Source: Thiohalocapsa sp. PB-PSB1 (GTDB lineage Bacteria > Pseudomonadota > Gammaproteobacteria > Chromatiales > Chromatiaceae). From it: a DNA stretch of 64,000 bases. The stretch is taken from positions 7,271,001 through 7,335,000 of the forward strand of contig CP050890.1 of the NCBI GenBank assembly GCA_016745215.1, read 5' to 3'. The first letter of the stretch is position 1; every line of letters starts with the position of its first letter. Of this stretch, positions 17,103 through 26,438 are shown one piece after another. Made by a program: the position numbers and the translations under genes. Under the pieces are notes generated by a model. It did not search any database. It saw only the letters and a program-made list of their open reading frames with translations, and had not been told where the DNA came from.

Positions 17103-18581
17103 ATGAACAAAAAGCTCATCACTCTGGCAGTCGCAGCGGCGGTCGCCGCGCCGGCAGCCGCGATGGCCGAGGCCACCCTGTACGGGCGTTTGGGCGTCTC
17201 GCTTGATTACGAAGACGTAAAAAACGCTATCCCCCCAGCATATTTGAGGGAACCTGTCGTCATCAAGCCCGGCACACCGATCGGCGTCGACGCCGATGGT
17301 AGCGTTGTCTATGACGTGAATGATCCTCGTGATCCTCGGATCCAAGAACGAGGCGTCGTGATCGACAGCTTCGGCCGACCGATCACAATCCAACAAGGCC
17401 AGGACTTCAAGGGTTGGGGTGTGAATCAGCAGGGTAGCGAAATGCGTGGCGAAGGTCCGTCCAACCGGATCGGCGTCAAGGGCTCTGAAGACCTGGGTAA
17501 CGGCCTGAAGGCGATTTACCAGGTTGAGCTGGGCGTGAAACTCGCCGCTGCGGACGACAATATTCCGAGCGGGCGCAACGACGGCGTCAGCATCCGCAAC
17601 AGCTTTGTCGGCTTGGCCGGTGGCTTCGGTACCGTACTGATCGGCCGGCACGACACCCCGCTGAAGATCTCCACGGGCAAACTGGATCTATTTGCCGACA
17701 CCATGGCCGACTATAACGGCACGGTTGATTTCGATGATCTGCGCGTTGACAATACATTCGTCTACATCAGCCCGAGTTTCTCCGGTTTCTCGCTTGCAGC
17801 GGCTCTGGTTGCCCCAGGCGGCGCCACCGCTGGCTTCGGGCAAAACTACAATTCAGACGAGATCAACGGCGCTTGGTCGATAGCCGGTATCTACAACAAC
17901 GGCCCGTTCTACGCATCCGCTGCCTACGAGACCTTGAGCAATGAAATGTTCATGAATTCGGAGACCAGCCTTGCTGGTGAGGCCGCCTGCTTCGACCAAA
18001 ACCCCGACGGGACATTTATTGTCGACTCCAATGGGGTGCGTAGGCCAACTCGTTCCTGTAATTACGTCGGTGACGATTACAACAAGTATCGCTTCGGCCT
18101 CGGACTGCTGGATTGGAACGGCTTCACATTGACCGCGATTTACGAAAATCAGGATAACCTCCCATTAAGCCAGACCCGGTCGAGCATCACCTACATCAAC
18201 GACAAAGGTGAGATTATCCCTGGCAGCATCCAGAACGGCTTCCAGTCCCAGGATCTATGGCAGATACAGGCCGGCTATGCGTTCGGCAACAACATGTTCA
18301 AGGCCATGTACGGCTCTGCTGACCGCGGCGATCAGAGGTTTGCAGCGAATCTGCGCAATACCACCATTGCCGCTAACAATGTCGGTGCAATCGTTGACAA
18401 TCTTGGCAGAGACCTGGCCGGAGACAAGAGCACTTGGGCTGTTGGTTTCGACCACAACTTCAGCAAGCGCACCAAGGCCTACATGCTGTACACCAACGTC
18501 GACGACGATCGTGAGGATCTGCCTCTGAGCTTCGATCAGAGCTGGAGCGGCTTCTCCATCGGCATGGTGCATAAGTTCTGA
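17103..18581 (+). CDS. Outer-membrane porin, general diffusion type
   Basis: This is a 492-residue porin of the Gram-negative Porin_4 type. I start at the ATG reading MNKKLITLAVAAAVAAPA, because this gives a clean signal peptide cleaved after about residue 22 (AMA before EATLYGRL). The mature N-terminus EATLYGRLGVSLDY and the C-terminal phenylalanine of MVHKF are porin hallmarks, as are GSEDLGNGLKAIYQVE and GTVLIGRHDTP. A long insertion at mature residues 25-90, rich in Pro and Asp, probably forms an extracellular or constriction loop. The gene has its own promoter region and terminator, so it is monocistronic. Confidence 0.9.
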   Translation: MNKKLITLAVAAAVAAPAAAMAEATLYGRLGVSLDYEDVKNAIPPAYLREPVVIKPGTPIGVDADGSVVYDVNDPRDPRIQERGVVIDSFGRPITIQQGQDFKGWGVNQQGSEMRGEGPSNRIGVKGSEDLGNGLKAIYQVELGVKLAAADDNIPSGRNDGVSIRNSFVGLAGGFGTVLIGRHDTPLKISTGKLDLFADTMADYNGTVDFDDLRVDNTFVYISPSFSGFSLAAALVAPGGATAGFGQNYNSDEINGAWSIAGIYNNGPFYASAAYETLSNEMFMNSETSLAGEAACFDQNPDGTFIVDSNGVRRPTRSCNYVGDDYNKYRFGLGLLDWNGFTLTAIYENQDNLPLSQTRSSITYINDKGEIIPGSIQNGFQSQDLWQIQAGYAFGNNMFKAMYGSADRGDQRFAANLRNTTIAANNVGAIVDNLGRDLAGDKSTWAVGFDHNFSKRTKAYMLYTNVDDDREDLPLSFDQSWSGFSIGMVHKF

Positions 18582-18604
18582 TTCCAATCAGATCTTGACT
18601 TCCC

Positions 18605-18629
18605 ACGGGGCCTTCGGGTCCCGTTTTTT
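18605..18629 (+). terminator. Terminator after the porin gene
   Basis: The stem ACGGGGCC/GGTCCCGT around a TTCG tetraloop is followed by TTTTTG. It lies 24 bases after the porin stop codon. Confidence 0.85.
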
Positions 18630-18830
18630 GTTGCATCCTCGCCATCAAAGCAGCATCACGGCCAATCAAGTCAATACAGGCGTCAGGATCGACCTCCCTC
18701 TCAACCAACTGGATTGCAACCAAACAGCAAAAGCAACCACCTCCCCGCCCCCGCTGTTTCTCTTTCCCAACTTCAGTTCTTCTGGCGTAGAATCAGGAAA
18801 AATGACTGACGCGCAACCGGAGCCCTGAAC

Positions 18831-19280
18831 ATGCCGTTACAGCTTTGCTATGCCAGCACCGCCACCCGCGAAATGCAGCGTAAAGACCTGCTCGAACTGC
18901 TCACCTATGCGCGCAAGCGCAATGCTGAAGACGGCATTACCGGCCTGTTGCTGTTCCATGGTAAGCATTTTTTACAGGTTCTGGAGGGCGAAGCCGACGC
19001 GGTACGCTCTACGTTCAAGCGTATTTGCCAAGACGAGCGACATGAACAAATCGCGTTATTGTTCGAAGATCTGGTTTCACAACGCCAATACCGAGACTGG
19101 AGTATGGGTTTCCAGGCATTGGATGGAAACGAATGGATGGAATTCCCGAATGAGGATGGCAGTGAGAAGGATCTGCGCGCAATGGCAGAAACCATGGGTC
19201 GGGCCAGGGAGCTGTTGCTCTATGTACGCAAGCAGGGCTTGGATCCTGCTAAGGACGTGATTACACCAGATATGATCTGA
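18831..19280 (+). CDS. BLUF-domain blue-light sensor protein
   Basis: This is a 149-residue, single-domain BLUF protein that should bind FAD and respond to blue light. The photoactive tyrosine (Y7 in LCYAST), the flavin-binding asparagine (N31 in RKRNAEDGITGLL) and the signalling glutamine (Q49 in FLQVLEG) are all in place. About 50 residues after the core likely form the two helices that pass the signal on. There is no output domain such as EAL or cyclase, so it probably acts by binding another protein, as PixD does. The partner is not evident next to it. Confidence 0.92.
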   Translation: MPLQLCYASTATREMQRKDLLELLTYARKRNAEDGITGLLLFHGKHFLQVLEGEADAVRSTFKRICQDERHEQIALLFEDLVSQRQYRDWSMGFQALDGNEWMEFPNEDGSEKDLRAMAETMGRARELLLYVRKQGLDPAKDVITPDMI

Positions 19281-19477
19281 TGATCACAGGTGAGTAGGAT
19301 GCGCGGAGACGAAGGATAGGTTCGCTGGGCTTTTACGCCACTATAGCAATGGATTGCCGAACTCTTTGAAGAAAGTATTCAGTGAGCATCAAATTATTCA
19401 TGCCCTTGTAAGGTTACCTGGACTCGAATTTCACGAGCCCAGGTAAATTGGAAGCAGGAAACGGCGAGTAATAGCGG

Positions 19478-19639
19478 TCAACTCAGCGGAAGCTCGGGGA
19501 TAGATACGGCTGCGGTGTCGCCATCTTTTTTCTTCCCTCCGCAACTGGATCCATCGCCGGCGAAAGCGCTACCGGTTCCGAGGACAAATACGATACCAAA
19601 CAGGATTGCAGCTAGGGCCATTAGAGTTTGCTTGTTCAT
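19478..19639 (-). CDS. Small secreted or membrane-anchored peptide, unknown
   Basis: This is a 53-residue peptide that starts at the ATG reading MNKQTLMALAAILFG. A hydrophobic stretch at residues 5-26 ending in GSAFAGDG looks like a cleavable signal peptide, leaving about 27 residues with GSSCGGKKKDGD and a tail ending IPELPLS. It has only one cysteine in the mature part. I do not recognise the family. The frame could be extended upstream to 19738, but that part has no signal-peptide logic. It lies alone between BLUF and pgm. Confidence 0.5.
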   Translation of the reverse strand: MNKQTLMALAAILFGIVFVLGTGSAFAGDGSSCGGKKKDGDTAAVSIPELPLS

Positions 19640-19995
19640 GATGAGTTTGCCTATTCGAAGTGGTTTGATGGTATGGGTCTGCCCAGTCACATCGTCGATA
19701 TTTATGTTTTGCCGATGCTTTACAACCCTGAATAACACAAAGTTTTAAAGGCTGATGTCTGGTGCCTATCCTAACGGCCAGGGAATGGTACAGAAACGTA
19801 CCAAGCGCTATGGGATTGTGGCGGACAGAAATAACTATGAAAAACGCGAAATACAGTCGCTCTTTCTGTACAAACCCTTCATGTTTGCGCGTTTCAGATT
19901 CGCGTGTTTCATAGTTGGTAACACTGTACCGATTGCCGTTGAATCATTGCCGACCGAGTCTGGTTTGTCGTCTAGTCATAACTCGGTCCAACGGA
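19640..19995. other. Intergenic region before the pgm 3' end
   Basis: I see no gene in this 356-bp stretch, which is more AT-rich than its surroundings. A weak open frame on the plus strand (19755-20003) has no family-like sequence and runs into the pgm 3' end. Confidence 0.4.
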
Positions 19996-21636
19996 TCAGG
20001 TGATTACATCCGGCTGCGCACGGCCGGTTCGTGCCTCGATTTGCGCCAGCTCGCGGGCGATCAGGATCAGCGGCGCCAGAGCTTCCTGCACCTGCTGGTC
20101 ATGCTTGGCCGGATCAGGCTCATACTGCTCGATGTAAACGCGCAGGGTCGCACCCTGAGTACCGGTGCCGGACAAGCGCATCACGATGCGCGAGCCGCCC
20201 TCGAAACCAATGCGAATGCCCTGTTGGGCCGACACGCTGGCGTCGATTGGATCGGTGTAGCTGAAATCATCGGCATAGGCGACCTGATAATCGCCGAACT
20301 GCTTGCCAGGCAGGTCTGGCAACAGGATGCGCAGATGCTCCACCAGGCCGTTTGCCGCATCGCTGTCCACCGCTTCGTAGTCGTGGCGAGTGTAATAATT
20401 TCGACCAAAACGGCGCCAATGATCGGTGACGATGTCGGCGACGGATTGACGTTTGACGGCGAGCAGATTGAGCCAGAACAGCACTGCCCAGAGCCCATCC
20501 TTTTCGCGTACATGATCGGAGCCGGTGCCAAAGCTCTCCTCGCCGCACAATGTGATCCGACCGGCGTCGAGCAGGTTGCCGAAGAATTTCCAGCCAGTGG
20601 GTGTCTCGTAGCAGCCCAGCCCAAGCTCAGCGGCGACCCGATCGGCGGCCTGACTGGTCGGCATGGAGCGAGCGACGCCAGAGATGCCGTCCCGATAACC
20701 CGGTGCCAGGCTGGCGTTGGCGGCCAGCAGCGCAAGGCTGTCACTGGGCGTGACGAAAAAATCGCGCCCCAGCACCATATTGCGGTCACCATCGCCGTCG
20801 GAGGCCGCGCCGAAATCGAGCCCGTCATGACCTGTTGTCAGTTCCACCAATTGGTGTGCGTGGACCAGGTTCGGATCGGGGTGACCATGACCAAAGTCTT
20901 CCAGCGGCGTGCCATTCATCACGGTACCAGGCTCCGCGCCGAGCCGCCGCTCCAGGATCTCTTTCGCATAGGGGCCGGTAACTGCATGCATGGCATCGAA
21001 TCGCATGCGAAAGTTACCAGAGCTGAACAAAGCACGGATGGCGTCGAAGTCGAATAGACCTTCCATCAACTCGGCATAGTCCGCGACCGGGTCCAGCACG
21101 CGCACGGTCATGCCTGCAAGCGGTTGCTCACCGATCTGGTCAAGATCAATCGGCTCAACATCTAGAGTGAAATAACGCTCGATCTTCTGGGTATGCTCAT
21201 AGATGGCATCGGTCACAGACTCCGGGGCCGGACCGCCGTTTTCTGTATTGAACTTGATGCCAAAGTCCTCGTCCGGCCCACCCGGATTGTGACTAGCAGA
21301 AAGAATAATGCCGCCCTGGGTCTGATACTTGCGTATGATGCACGAGGCCGCCGGTGTTGACAGGATGCCGCCCTGCCCGACCAAGGCCTGTTTGACGCCG
21401 TTCGCGGCAGCCATGCGCAGGATGATCTGGATCGCCTCGCGATTGTAAAAGCGCCCATCGCCGCCTACCACTAAACTGCCGCCGTTGAGCTTGTTCTGCG
21501 AGTCGAAGATGGCTTGGACGAAGTTCTCCAGGTAATGTGCTTGCTGAAACACCTTGACTTTCTTACGCAAACCGGAGGTGCCCGGTTTCTGGCCATCGAA
21601 CGGCGCGGTATGGATGGTTGTTGCTTGCATCTGCAT
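19996..21636 (-). CDS. pgm: Alpha-D-glucose phosphoglucomutase
   Basis: Pgm interconverts glucose 1-phosphate and glucose 6-phosphate, linking glycogen or sugar-nucleotide synthesis to central metabolism. It has 546 residues. The phosphoserine loop is LSASHNPGGPDEDFG, the metal-binding loop is SDGDGDRNM and the sugar-binding loop is GEESFG. The N-terminus APFDGQKPGTSGLRKK is typical of the eukaryote-like Pgm subfamily. The start reads MQMQATTIH. The gene stands alone on the minus strand, divergent from htpG. Confidence 0.95.
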   Translation of the reverse strand: MQMQATTIHTAPFDGQKPGTSGLRKKVKVFQQAHYLENFVQAIFDSQNKLNGGSLVVGGDGRFYNREAIQIILRMAAANGVKQALVGQGGILSTPAASCIIRKYQTQGGIILSASHNPGGPDEDFGIKFNTENGGPAPESVTDAIYEHTQKIERYFTLDVEPIDLDQIGEQPLAGMTVRVLDPVADYAELMEGLFDFDAIRALFSSGNFRMRFDAMHAVTGPYAKEILERRLGAEPGTVMNGTPLEDFGHGHPDPNLVHAHQLVELTTGHDGLDFGAASDGDGDRNMVLGRDFFVTPSDSLALLAANASLAPGYRDGISGVARSMPTSQAADRVAAELGLGCYETPTGWKFFGNLLDAGRITLCGEESFGTGSDHVREKDGLWAVLFWLNLLAVKRQSVADIVTDHWRRFGRNYYTRHDYEAVDSDAANGLVEHLRILLPDLPGKQFGDYQVAYADDFSYTDPIDASVSAQQGIRIGFEGGSRIVMRLSGTGTQGATLRVYIEQYEPDPAKHDQQVQEALAPLILIARELAQIEARTGRAQPDVIT

Positions 21637-22117
21637 TCCCCTTGAAATCGAGTTGGTTTGCCTTTAGGAATTTGGCGCTAAAAAAGCACCCGAGGGGAAA
21701 TTGTAACGGCTGGGTTGCGCGCATGGACAACGAATTCTCACCGCCCGATGTCCAACACCACAATCCGGCATCCAGTCGCCGACAACCGACTATGGTCAAC
21801 CAACAAACACAGCTCAAAAGTAGGCTGTTATAAACAACCCTTGGCATGCTGATTTAAAAACGATTTAGAAACAGTCTCAGGCATCAGCGCGGATGGGAAG
21901 AATGACGAAATAGGCGCAGTACACCAAAGCCAACCGTTGTCGGCGCACAGAACAGGCATGTTCGCGTTTTACGCAGGTTTTGGAGTTCAAATTCAACATG
22001 CCGTCTGTTGTCGAATCGTAACTCGATTAGCTTGATCGAATCCGAAATCCACCTGATCGGATCCGAGATCGACCTGATCGAATCCGAAGAATAACCCAAC
22101 GAAGGTATCTCAGAACC
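21637..22117. repeat. pgm/htpG intergenic region with 21-bp tandem repeat
   Basis: This is a 481-bp divergent region. Just upstream of htpG (about 22033-22092) are about three imperfect 21-bp units of the form CGAATCCGAAATCCACCTGAT, each containing the 6-mer ATCCGA and the run CTGATCG. The unit holds a GATCGRATC-like core. I could not find a convincing sigma-32 heat-shock promoter by eye. No gene is present. Confidence 0.6.
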
Positions 22118-24100
22118 ATGACCCTAGACGCCCATAAGGAAACCCTCGAATTCAAGGCCGAGGTAAGCCAGGTGCTGGACCTGGTCATCAGCTCTCTCTA
22201 TTCCAATAAGGAAATCTTCTTGCGCGAGTTGATTTCCAACGCATCGGATGCGGCGGAAAAACTCCGCTTCGAGGCATTGACCGACGAACAGTTGCTGGAA
22301 GATGATCCCAATTTGCGTGTACGCATCTTGATGGATAAGGATGCCGGCACCCTCACGATCTCCGACAATGGTATTGGCCTGAGCCGTCAAGAGGTGGTGG
22401 AGACCATCGGCAGCATCGCCAGCTCCGGTACCCGGCGTTTTCTGGAGGCCATGCAGGGCGCCCAAAAAGAAGGCTCAGAGGAAAATCAGCAGGCCACCGA
22501 CAACGCCCTGATCGGCAAATTCGGAGTCGGCTTTTACTCCGCCTACATTGTCGCCGACAAGGTCACGTTGATCTCGCGCCGTGCTGGACTGACCGCCGAT
22601 CATGGTGTGCGCTGGGAGTCCGACGGTCGCGGAAGCTACACACTGGAGACGGTCGAAAAACCCAGCCGGGGTACCGACGTCATCCTGCATCTGAAAGAAG
22701 ACGAGAAAGAGTTCGCCGACTCCTGGCGCTTGCGCGCCATCATCGGAAAATTCTCCGACCACATCGCAATGCCGGTGGAGATGCAAAAGGAAACCTACCA
22801 GACCGAAGCGGACAAGGCAGAAACGGAGGGTGATGAAAAACAGGATTCAGAGAAGCAGGAACAGCCACCGGAGTACGAACAGGTCAACCGCGGTACCGCA
22901 ATGTGGATGCGCGCCAAGTCGGAACTCACCGACGACGAGTACAAGGAATTCTACAAGCATATCTCCCATGATTTCGAGGAGCCCCTGACCTGGGTGCACA
23001 ATCGGGTCGAAGGGACTAACGAATACACCGCGCTGCTCTATCTGCCCAAGCGTGCGCCCTGGGATTTGTGGGAGCGTGAACAGAAGCATGGGATCAAACT
23101 CTACGTGAAGCGCGTATTCATCATGGACGAGGCCGATAAGCTACTGCCGCATTGGTTGCGCTTCGTCAAGGGCGTGGTGGACTCCGACGACTTGCCGCTG
23201 AATGTCTCCCGCGAGATTCTGCAACATAACCGCAAGATCGACACCATCCGTGGCGCCAACATCAAGCGCGTACTGAACCTGCTGGAGACCATGGCCAAGG
23301 ATGAGCCAGAAAGATACCAGGAATTCTGGAACCAGTTCGGCCGCGTGCTCAAGGAAGGACCAGCTGAAGATTTCGGCAACCGCGAGCGCATCGGCGGTCT
23401 GTTGCGATTCTCCACCACGGTCTCCGAGGGGACGCAACAGAATGTCTCGCTGGATACCTATATCGAGCGCATGAAAGAGGGCCAGGACAAGATCTACTAC
23501 ATCACCGCGGACAGCCCCGCGGCGGCCCGCCACAGCCCGCATCTGGAGGTATTTCGGAAAAAGGAGGTGGAGGTATTGCTACTCTCCGATCGCGTCGACG
23601 AATGGCTGGTCTCGCATCTACACGAGTACAAGGGTAAGCATCTGCAATCAGTCACCAAGGGCAAGCTCGATCTCGGCGATCTGGCGGATAAGGAAGATCA
23701 GGAAAAAACCGAGCAGGCGGAAAAGGAACATGGCGATCTGCTCAAGCGTCTGAAGGAATCCCTCGGCGAGCAGGTGGCCGAAGTGCGGGTTTCGACTCGC
23801 CTGGTGGATTCCCCAGCCTGCATCGTCGTCGGCGAGCATGACATGAGCGCTAATCTGGCGCGCGTGTTAAAGGCGGTCGGCCAGGATGCACCGGATACCA
23901 AGCCCATTCTGGAACTCAACTTAGAGCATCCGCTGGTCAAGCGCCTGGAGTCGGAAAGCGACGCCACCAAGTTTGACGATCTCGGCATGATCCTGCTCGA
24001 TCAGGCGCAGCTTGCCGAGGGCGGTCAACTCGATGATCCGGCCGCCTTCGTTGGGCGCCTGAACAAGCTCATGCTGAATATGTTCATCAGTGGCGGATGA
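22118..24100 (+). CDS. htpG: Chaperone protein HtpG (Hsp90)
   Basis: HtpG is the bacterial Hsp90, an ATP-dependent dimeric cytoplasmic chaperone. It has 660 residues. The N-terminal GHKL ATP site shows ELISNASDAAEKLRF, DNGIGL and GKFGVGFYSAYIVADKV. The middle domain has the family segment YVKRVFIMD followed by LLPHWLRFVKGVVDSDDL, and the protein ends MLNMFISGG. A charged linker near residues 225-250 (rich in E and K) joins the N-terminal and middle domains. It is about 35 residues longer than E. coli HtpG, mostly in that linker. Confidence 0.97.
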   Translation: MTLDAHKETLEFKAEVSQVLDLVISSLYSNKEIFLRELISNASDAAEKLRFEALTDEQLLEDDPNLRVRILMDKDAGTLTISDNGIGLSRQEVVETIGSIASSGTRRFLEAMQGAQKEGSEENQQATDNALIGKFGVGFYSAYIVADKVTLISRRAGLTADHGVRWESDGRGSYTLETVEKPSRGTDVILHLKEDEKEFADSWRLRAIIGKFSDHIAMPVEMQKETYQTEADKAETEGDEKQDSEKQEQPPEYEQVNRGTAMWMRAKSELTDDEYKEFYKHISHDFEEPLTWVHNRVEGTNEYTALLYLPKRAPWDLWEREQKHGIKLYVKRVFIMDEADKLLPHWLRFVKGVVDSDDLPLNVSREILQHNRKIDTIRGANIKRVLNLLETMAKDEPERYQEFWNQFGRVLKEGPAEDFGNRERIGGLLRFSTTVSEGTQQNVSLDTYIERMKEGQDKIYYITADSPAAARHSPHLEVFRKKEVEVLLLSDRVDEWLVSHLHEYKGKHLQSVTKGKLDLGDLADKEDQEKTEQAEKEHGDLLKRLKESLGEQVAEVRVSTRLVDSPACIVVGEHDMSANLARVLKAVGQDAPDTKPILELNLEHPLVKRLESESDATKFDDLGMILLDQAQLAEGGQLDDPAAFVGRLNKLMLNMFISGG

Positions 24101-24123
24101 TCCGCTAATCCTGACCCGCATTG

Positions 24124-24141
24124 CCGGCAGGATGCTGCCGG
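24124..24141 (+). terminator. Possible terminator after htpG
   Basis: A perfect 7-bp hairpin CCGGCAG-GATG-CTGCCGG lies 23 bases after the htpG stop codon. Only three T follow, so termination may be weak. Confidence 0.45.
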
Positions 24142-24230
24142 TTTGGGCCGACACCGGCGCCAGCAGTTATCGGCGGGCGCCGCCGGCCATTGGGGCGGTC
24201 TCAAAAGCGAGTGGTGCAGAACCTGCTTTA

Positions 24231-24387
24231 GGCGATTTCCATCGAGAAATAGACCACCTGGCTTGTCTTCTCGTCCGGCCTCATTGTTGCGACAACCCGC
24301 CCATAGAGTGACCATGGGCGAGCTGTCGCTTCGCGAAGGCGAACGAGAATCCGGTGCCAGCTGGTCTATTTCTCTCCGGCAATCGCC
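24231..24387. mobile_element. R2 miniature hairpin element, copy A
   Basis: Terminal inverted repeats of about 32 bp begin GGCGATTTCCATCGAGAAAT on the left and GGCGATTGCCGGAGAGAAAT read from the right, and both continue AGACCA-CTGGC. Nested inner stems (TTCTCGTCCG with CGAACGAGAA, and GCCCAT with ATGGGC) make nearly the whole unit a single hairpin. Copies B, C and D match it in order. It lies 71 bases beyond the 3' end of the beta-repeat gene. Confidence 0.75.
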
Positions 24388-24458
24388 CGGAACTCTGCAC
24401 CCAGGCGTACTGTACAGGTTTGCTCCTGCTGGGCGCGCCGTGGTCGGCGCCGACGTAC

Positions 24459-26438
24459 CTAGCCGTTGGCTATGCCGGCGCAGCGGCGTCGGCCAATCGT
24501 TTGTGCCATATACCAGCCGAACAGACCGGCTCCAATCAGCATCAGCGTCGCCGGAACCGGCACCCGCGCGGTGCTGTAGAGCTCTATTTTATCGGTATCG
24601 TAGTCGATAAAGAGGTCGTAAGAACCAAAACTGCGCACCAGGGAATTGCTGGCGTAGTTGGTAAACATCCCGGTCAGGGAACTAAATACGTCGATCAGCG
24701 TAAAGCGAGTCGCCTCGTTGAGCGCAAAGCTGGAATCGAAGCTGAGCCTCAGTTCTGCATCGATATCTGCATCTCCGGCAATCCTCAGCGGTGCCTGATC
24801 GTAAACACCAAAGCTCAGCAGCGAAATGGCCAGCGAGGTATCCGGCGAGGCAGCGGTTTGAGTAAAGTTGCCGCTGATGTAGGATTCGCTGCTGCCGAGG
24901 TCGATGCTGCCACTATTGGTGACATCAATGCCGCCGCCGAGACCGTCGGTTCCGGAGAGAAGCAAAGCGCCTTCCAGATCGCCGGAATTGACGATGCCGC
25001 CAACGCCGGAGCTCTGATCAACGAGGATAGACGCTGCGTTGCCCGAGATGTCGCCCTGGTTGTTGATCGCTCCGACAACTGACGATTCCGATAACAGAGC
25101 TATGCCGACGCTATTTTCATTATCCGGCGCCGCGGAGATTGACCCCTGATTGAGGATTTGCCCCTGGATTTGGGAATTGAACAGATAGGCGCCATCGAAG
25201 CCGCTGCTTTTCAGTCTGCCTTGGTTAACCAGGTCGCCAGCGATGGTGGAAGATTCGGCAAAGATACCGTTTCCGAAACTGCTGGTTATTTCTCCAGTCT
25301 CTGCATTGTTGATGTCCCCATTAATCTGGAAGACGGCAAGCTGGATACCGTTGATCCCCCCGGAGAGCGTGCCGGCGTTGGTGATTGATGTTGCAACTCC
25401 TACGCTTCCGCCCGCGAGGCTGATGCCACTGGAGCTAGCCGTAATCGTGCCATCGTTGCCGATGTCATTGACGACGATGCCGCCGTTCCCGCTGTAGACC
25501 CCGATCCCATTGCCGTCAAAGCTGGTGACGATACTGCCATTGTTCTGGATATTACCCAGCGTCACCGCACTACTTAAGCCAAACCCATAGATGCCGTCCC
25601 CGTTGGTGGCAGTAATGCTGCCCTCATTGCTGATCGAGCCGATAGCAACGGCAGCATTGGTCGCGGACACCGCGATGCCGTTGGTGTTCGCCAGGATTTC
25701 GCCGGTCTGCTGATTGACAATTGCTCCCTCGATAGATCCACTGAGGAAAGAAATCCCGTCATTGGCGGACTCAATCTTGCCGGCATTCAGAAGATTGCCC
25801 TTGATGAGGGAATTACTCTGGACTGAGACACCATCGTCACCCTGGTTGGTCAAGGTGTCGATCGATCCTCCTTGGGCATTGATCAAATCGTTGTTCAGGG
25901 TCGACGCGCTATACAAGCCAATACCGTCGTTGCGATTTTCGATCTCGTTACCGCCTTGGATCGTGCCGGCATTGGAGAGATTGCCGCTCAGTTCGGAGGA
26001 GACAATGGAAATGCCGGTATCCCCAGCGTCGATCAGCCCACCGGCTGCATTCCTGATGCCAGCATTGGCCGTTGCGCCACGATCGATGAGAATACCCGTA
26101 TTGCCGACGTCAATACTGCCGGCATTGTCGATGGCACCGATGGCGGCGTTGGCACCGGTCGGAATCACGCCGGAGCCGTTCGCAACCTCAATCGAGCCGG
26201 TGTCAGTGATTTCCAGCGACTGATTGCCGCCGATCTGCTGCGTGCGCGTCTCCCGCCCGTTAATTGTGATATCAGCAGCCTGTGCAGTCCCCGGCATCGC
26301 GCTCAAGGCAAGCGACAGCCCGCCACCAAGGGCGACAAGACCCGATGCCGATGCCCGATAACCCAATCGGCGCTGCTGCAGTTCGGAGTTGCGCCAATGC
26401 GCCCTCAATTGAGATAAAAGATGAGAATTCTGTTTCAT
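24459..26438 (-). CDS. Large beta-repeat exported protein with PEP-CTERM-like tail
   Basis: This is a 659-residue protein. After an N-terminal region (MKQNSHLLSQLRAHWR) comes a long signal sequence ending in AMPGTAQAAD at about residue 55. Residues 60-560 are more than twenty imperfect repeats of about 20-25 residues around N-x-G-[ST]-I (for example INNAGSI, LVNQGRLKS), which suggests a right-handed parallel beta-helix as in adhesins. The C-terminus is VPVPATLMLIGAGLFGWYMA plus an Arg-rich end, a variant of the VPEP PEP-CTERM sorting signal. It is probably exported and anchored or displayed on the surface. A GAGG site precedes the ATG. The gene lies between R2 copies A and B. Confidence 0.75.
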   Translation of the reverse strand: MKQNSHLLSQLRAHWRNSELQQRRLGYRASASGLVALGGGLSLALSAMPGTAQAADITINGRETRTQQIGGNQSLEITDTGSIEVANGSGVIPTGANAAIGAIDNAGSIDVGNTGILIDRGATANAGIRNAAGGLIDAGDTGISIVSSELSGNLSNAGTIQGGNEIENRNDGIGLYSASTLNNDLINAQGGSIDTLTNQGDDGVSVQSNSLIKGNLLNAGKIESANDGISFLSGSIEGAIVNQQTGEILANTNGIAVSATNAAVAIGSISNEGSITATNGDGIYGFGLSSAVTLGNIQNNGSIVTSFDGNGIGVYSGNGGIVVNDIGNDGTITASSSGISLAGGSVGVATSITNAGTLSGGINGIQLAVFQINGDINNAETGEITSSFGNGIFAESSTIAGDLVNQGRLKSSGFDGAYLFNSQIQGQILNQGSISAAPDNENSVGIALLSESSVVGAINNQGDISGNAASILVDQSSGVGGIVNSGDLEGALLLSGTDGLGGGIDVTNSGSIDLGSSESYISGNFTQTAASPDTSLAISLLSFGVYDQAPLRIAGDADIDAELRLSFDSSFALNEATRFTLIDVFSSLTGMFTNYASNSLVRSFGSYDLFIDYDTDKIELYSTARVPVPATLMLIGAGLFGWYMAQTIGRRRCAGIANG

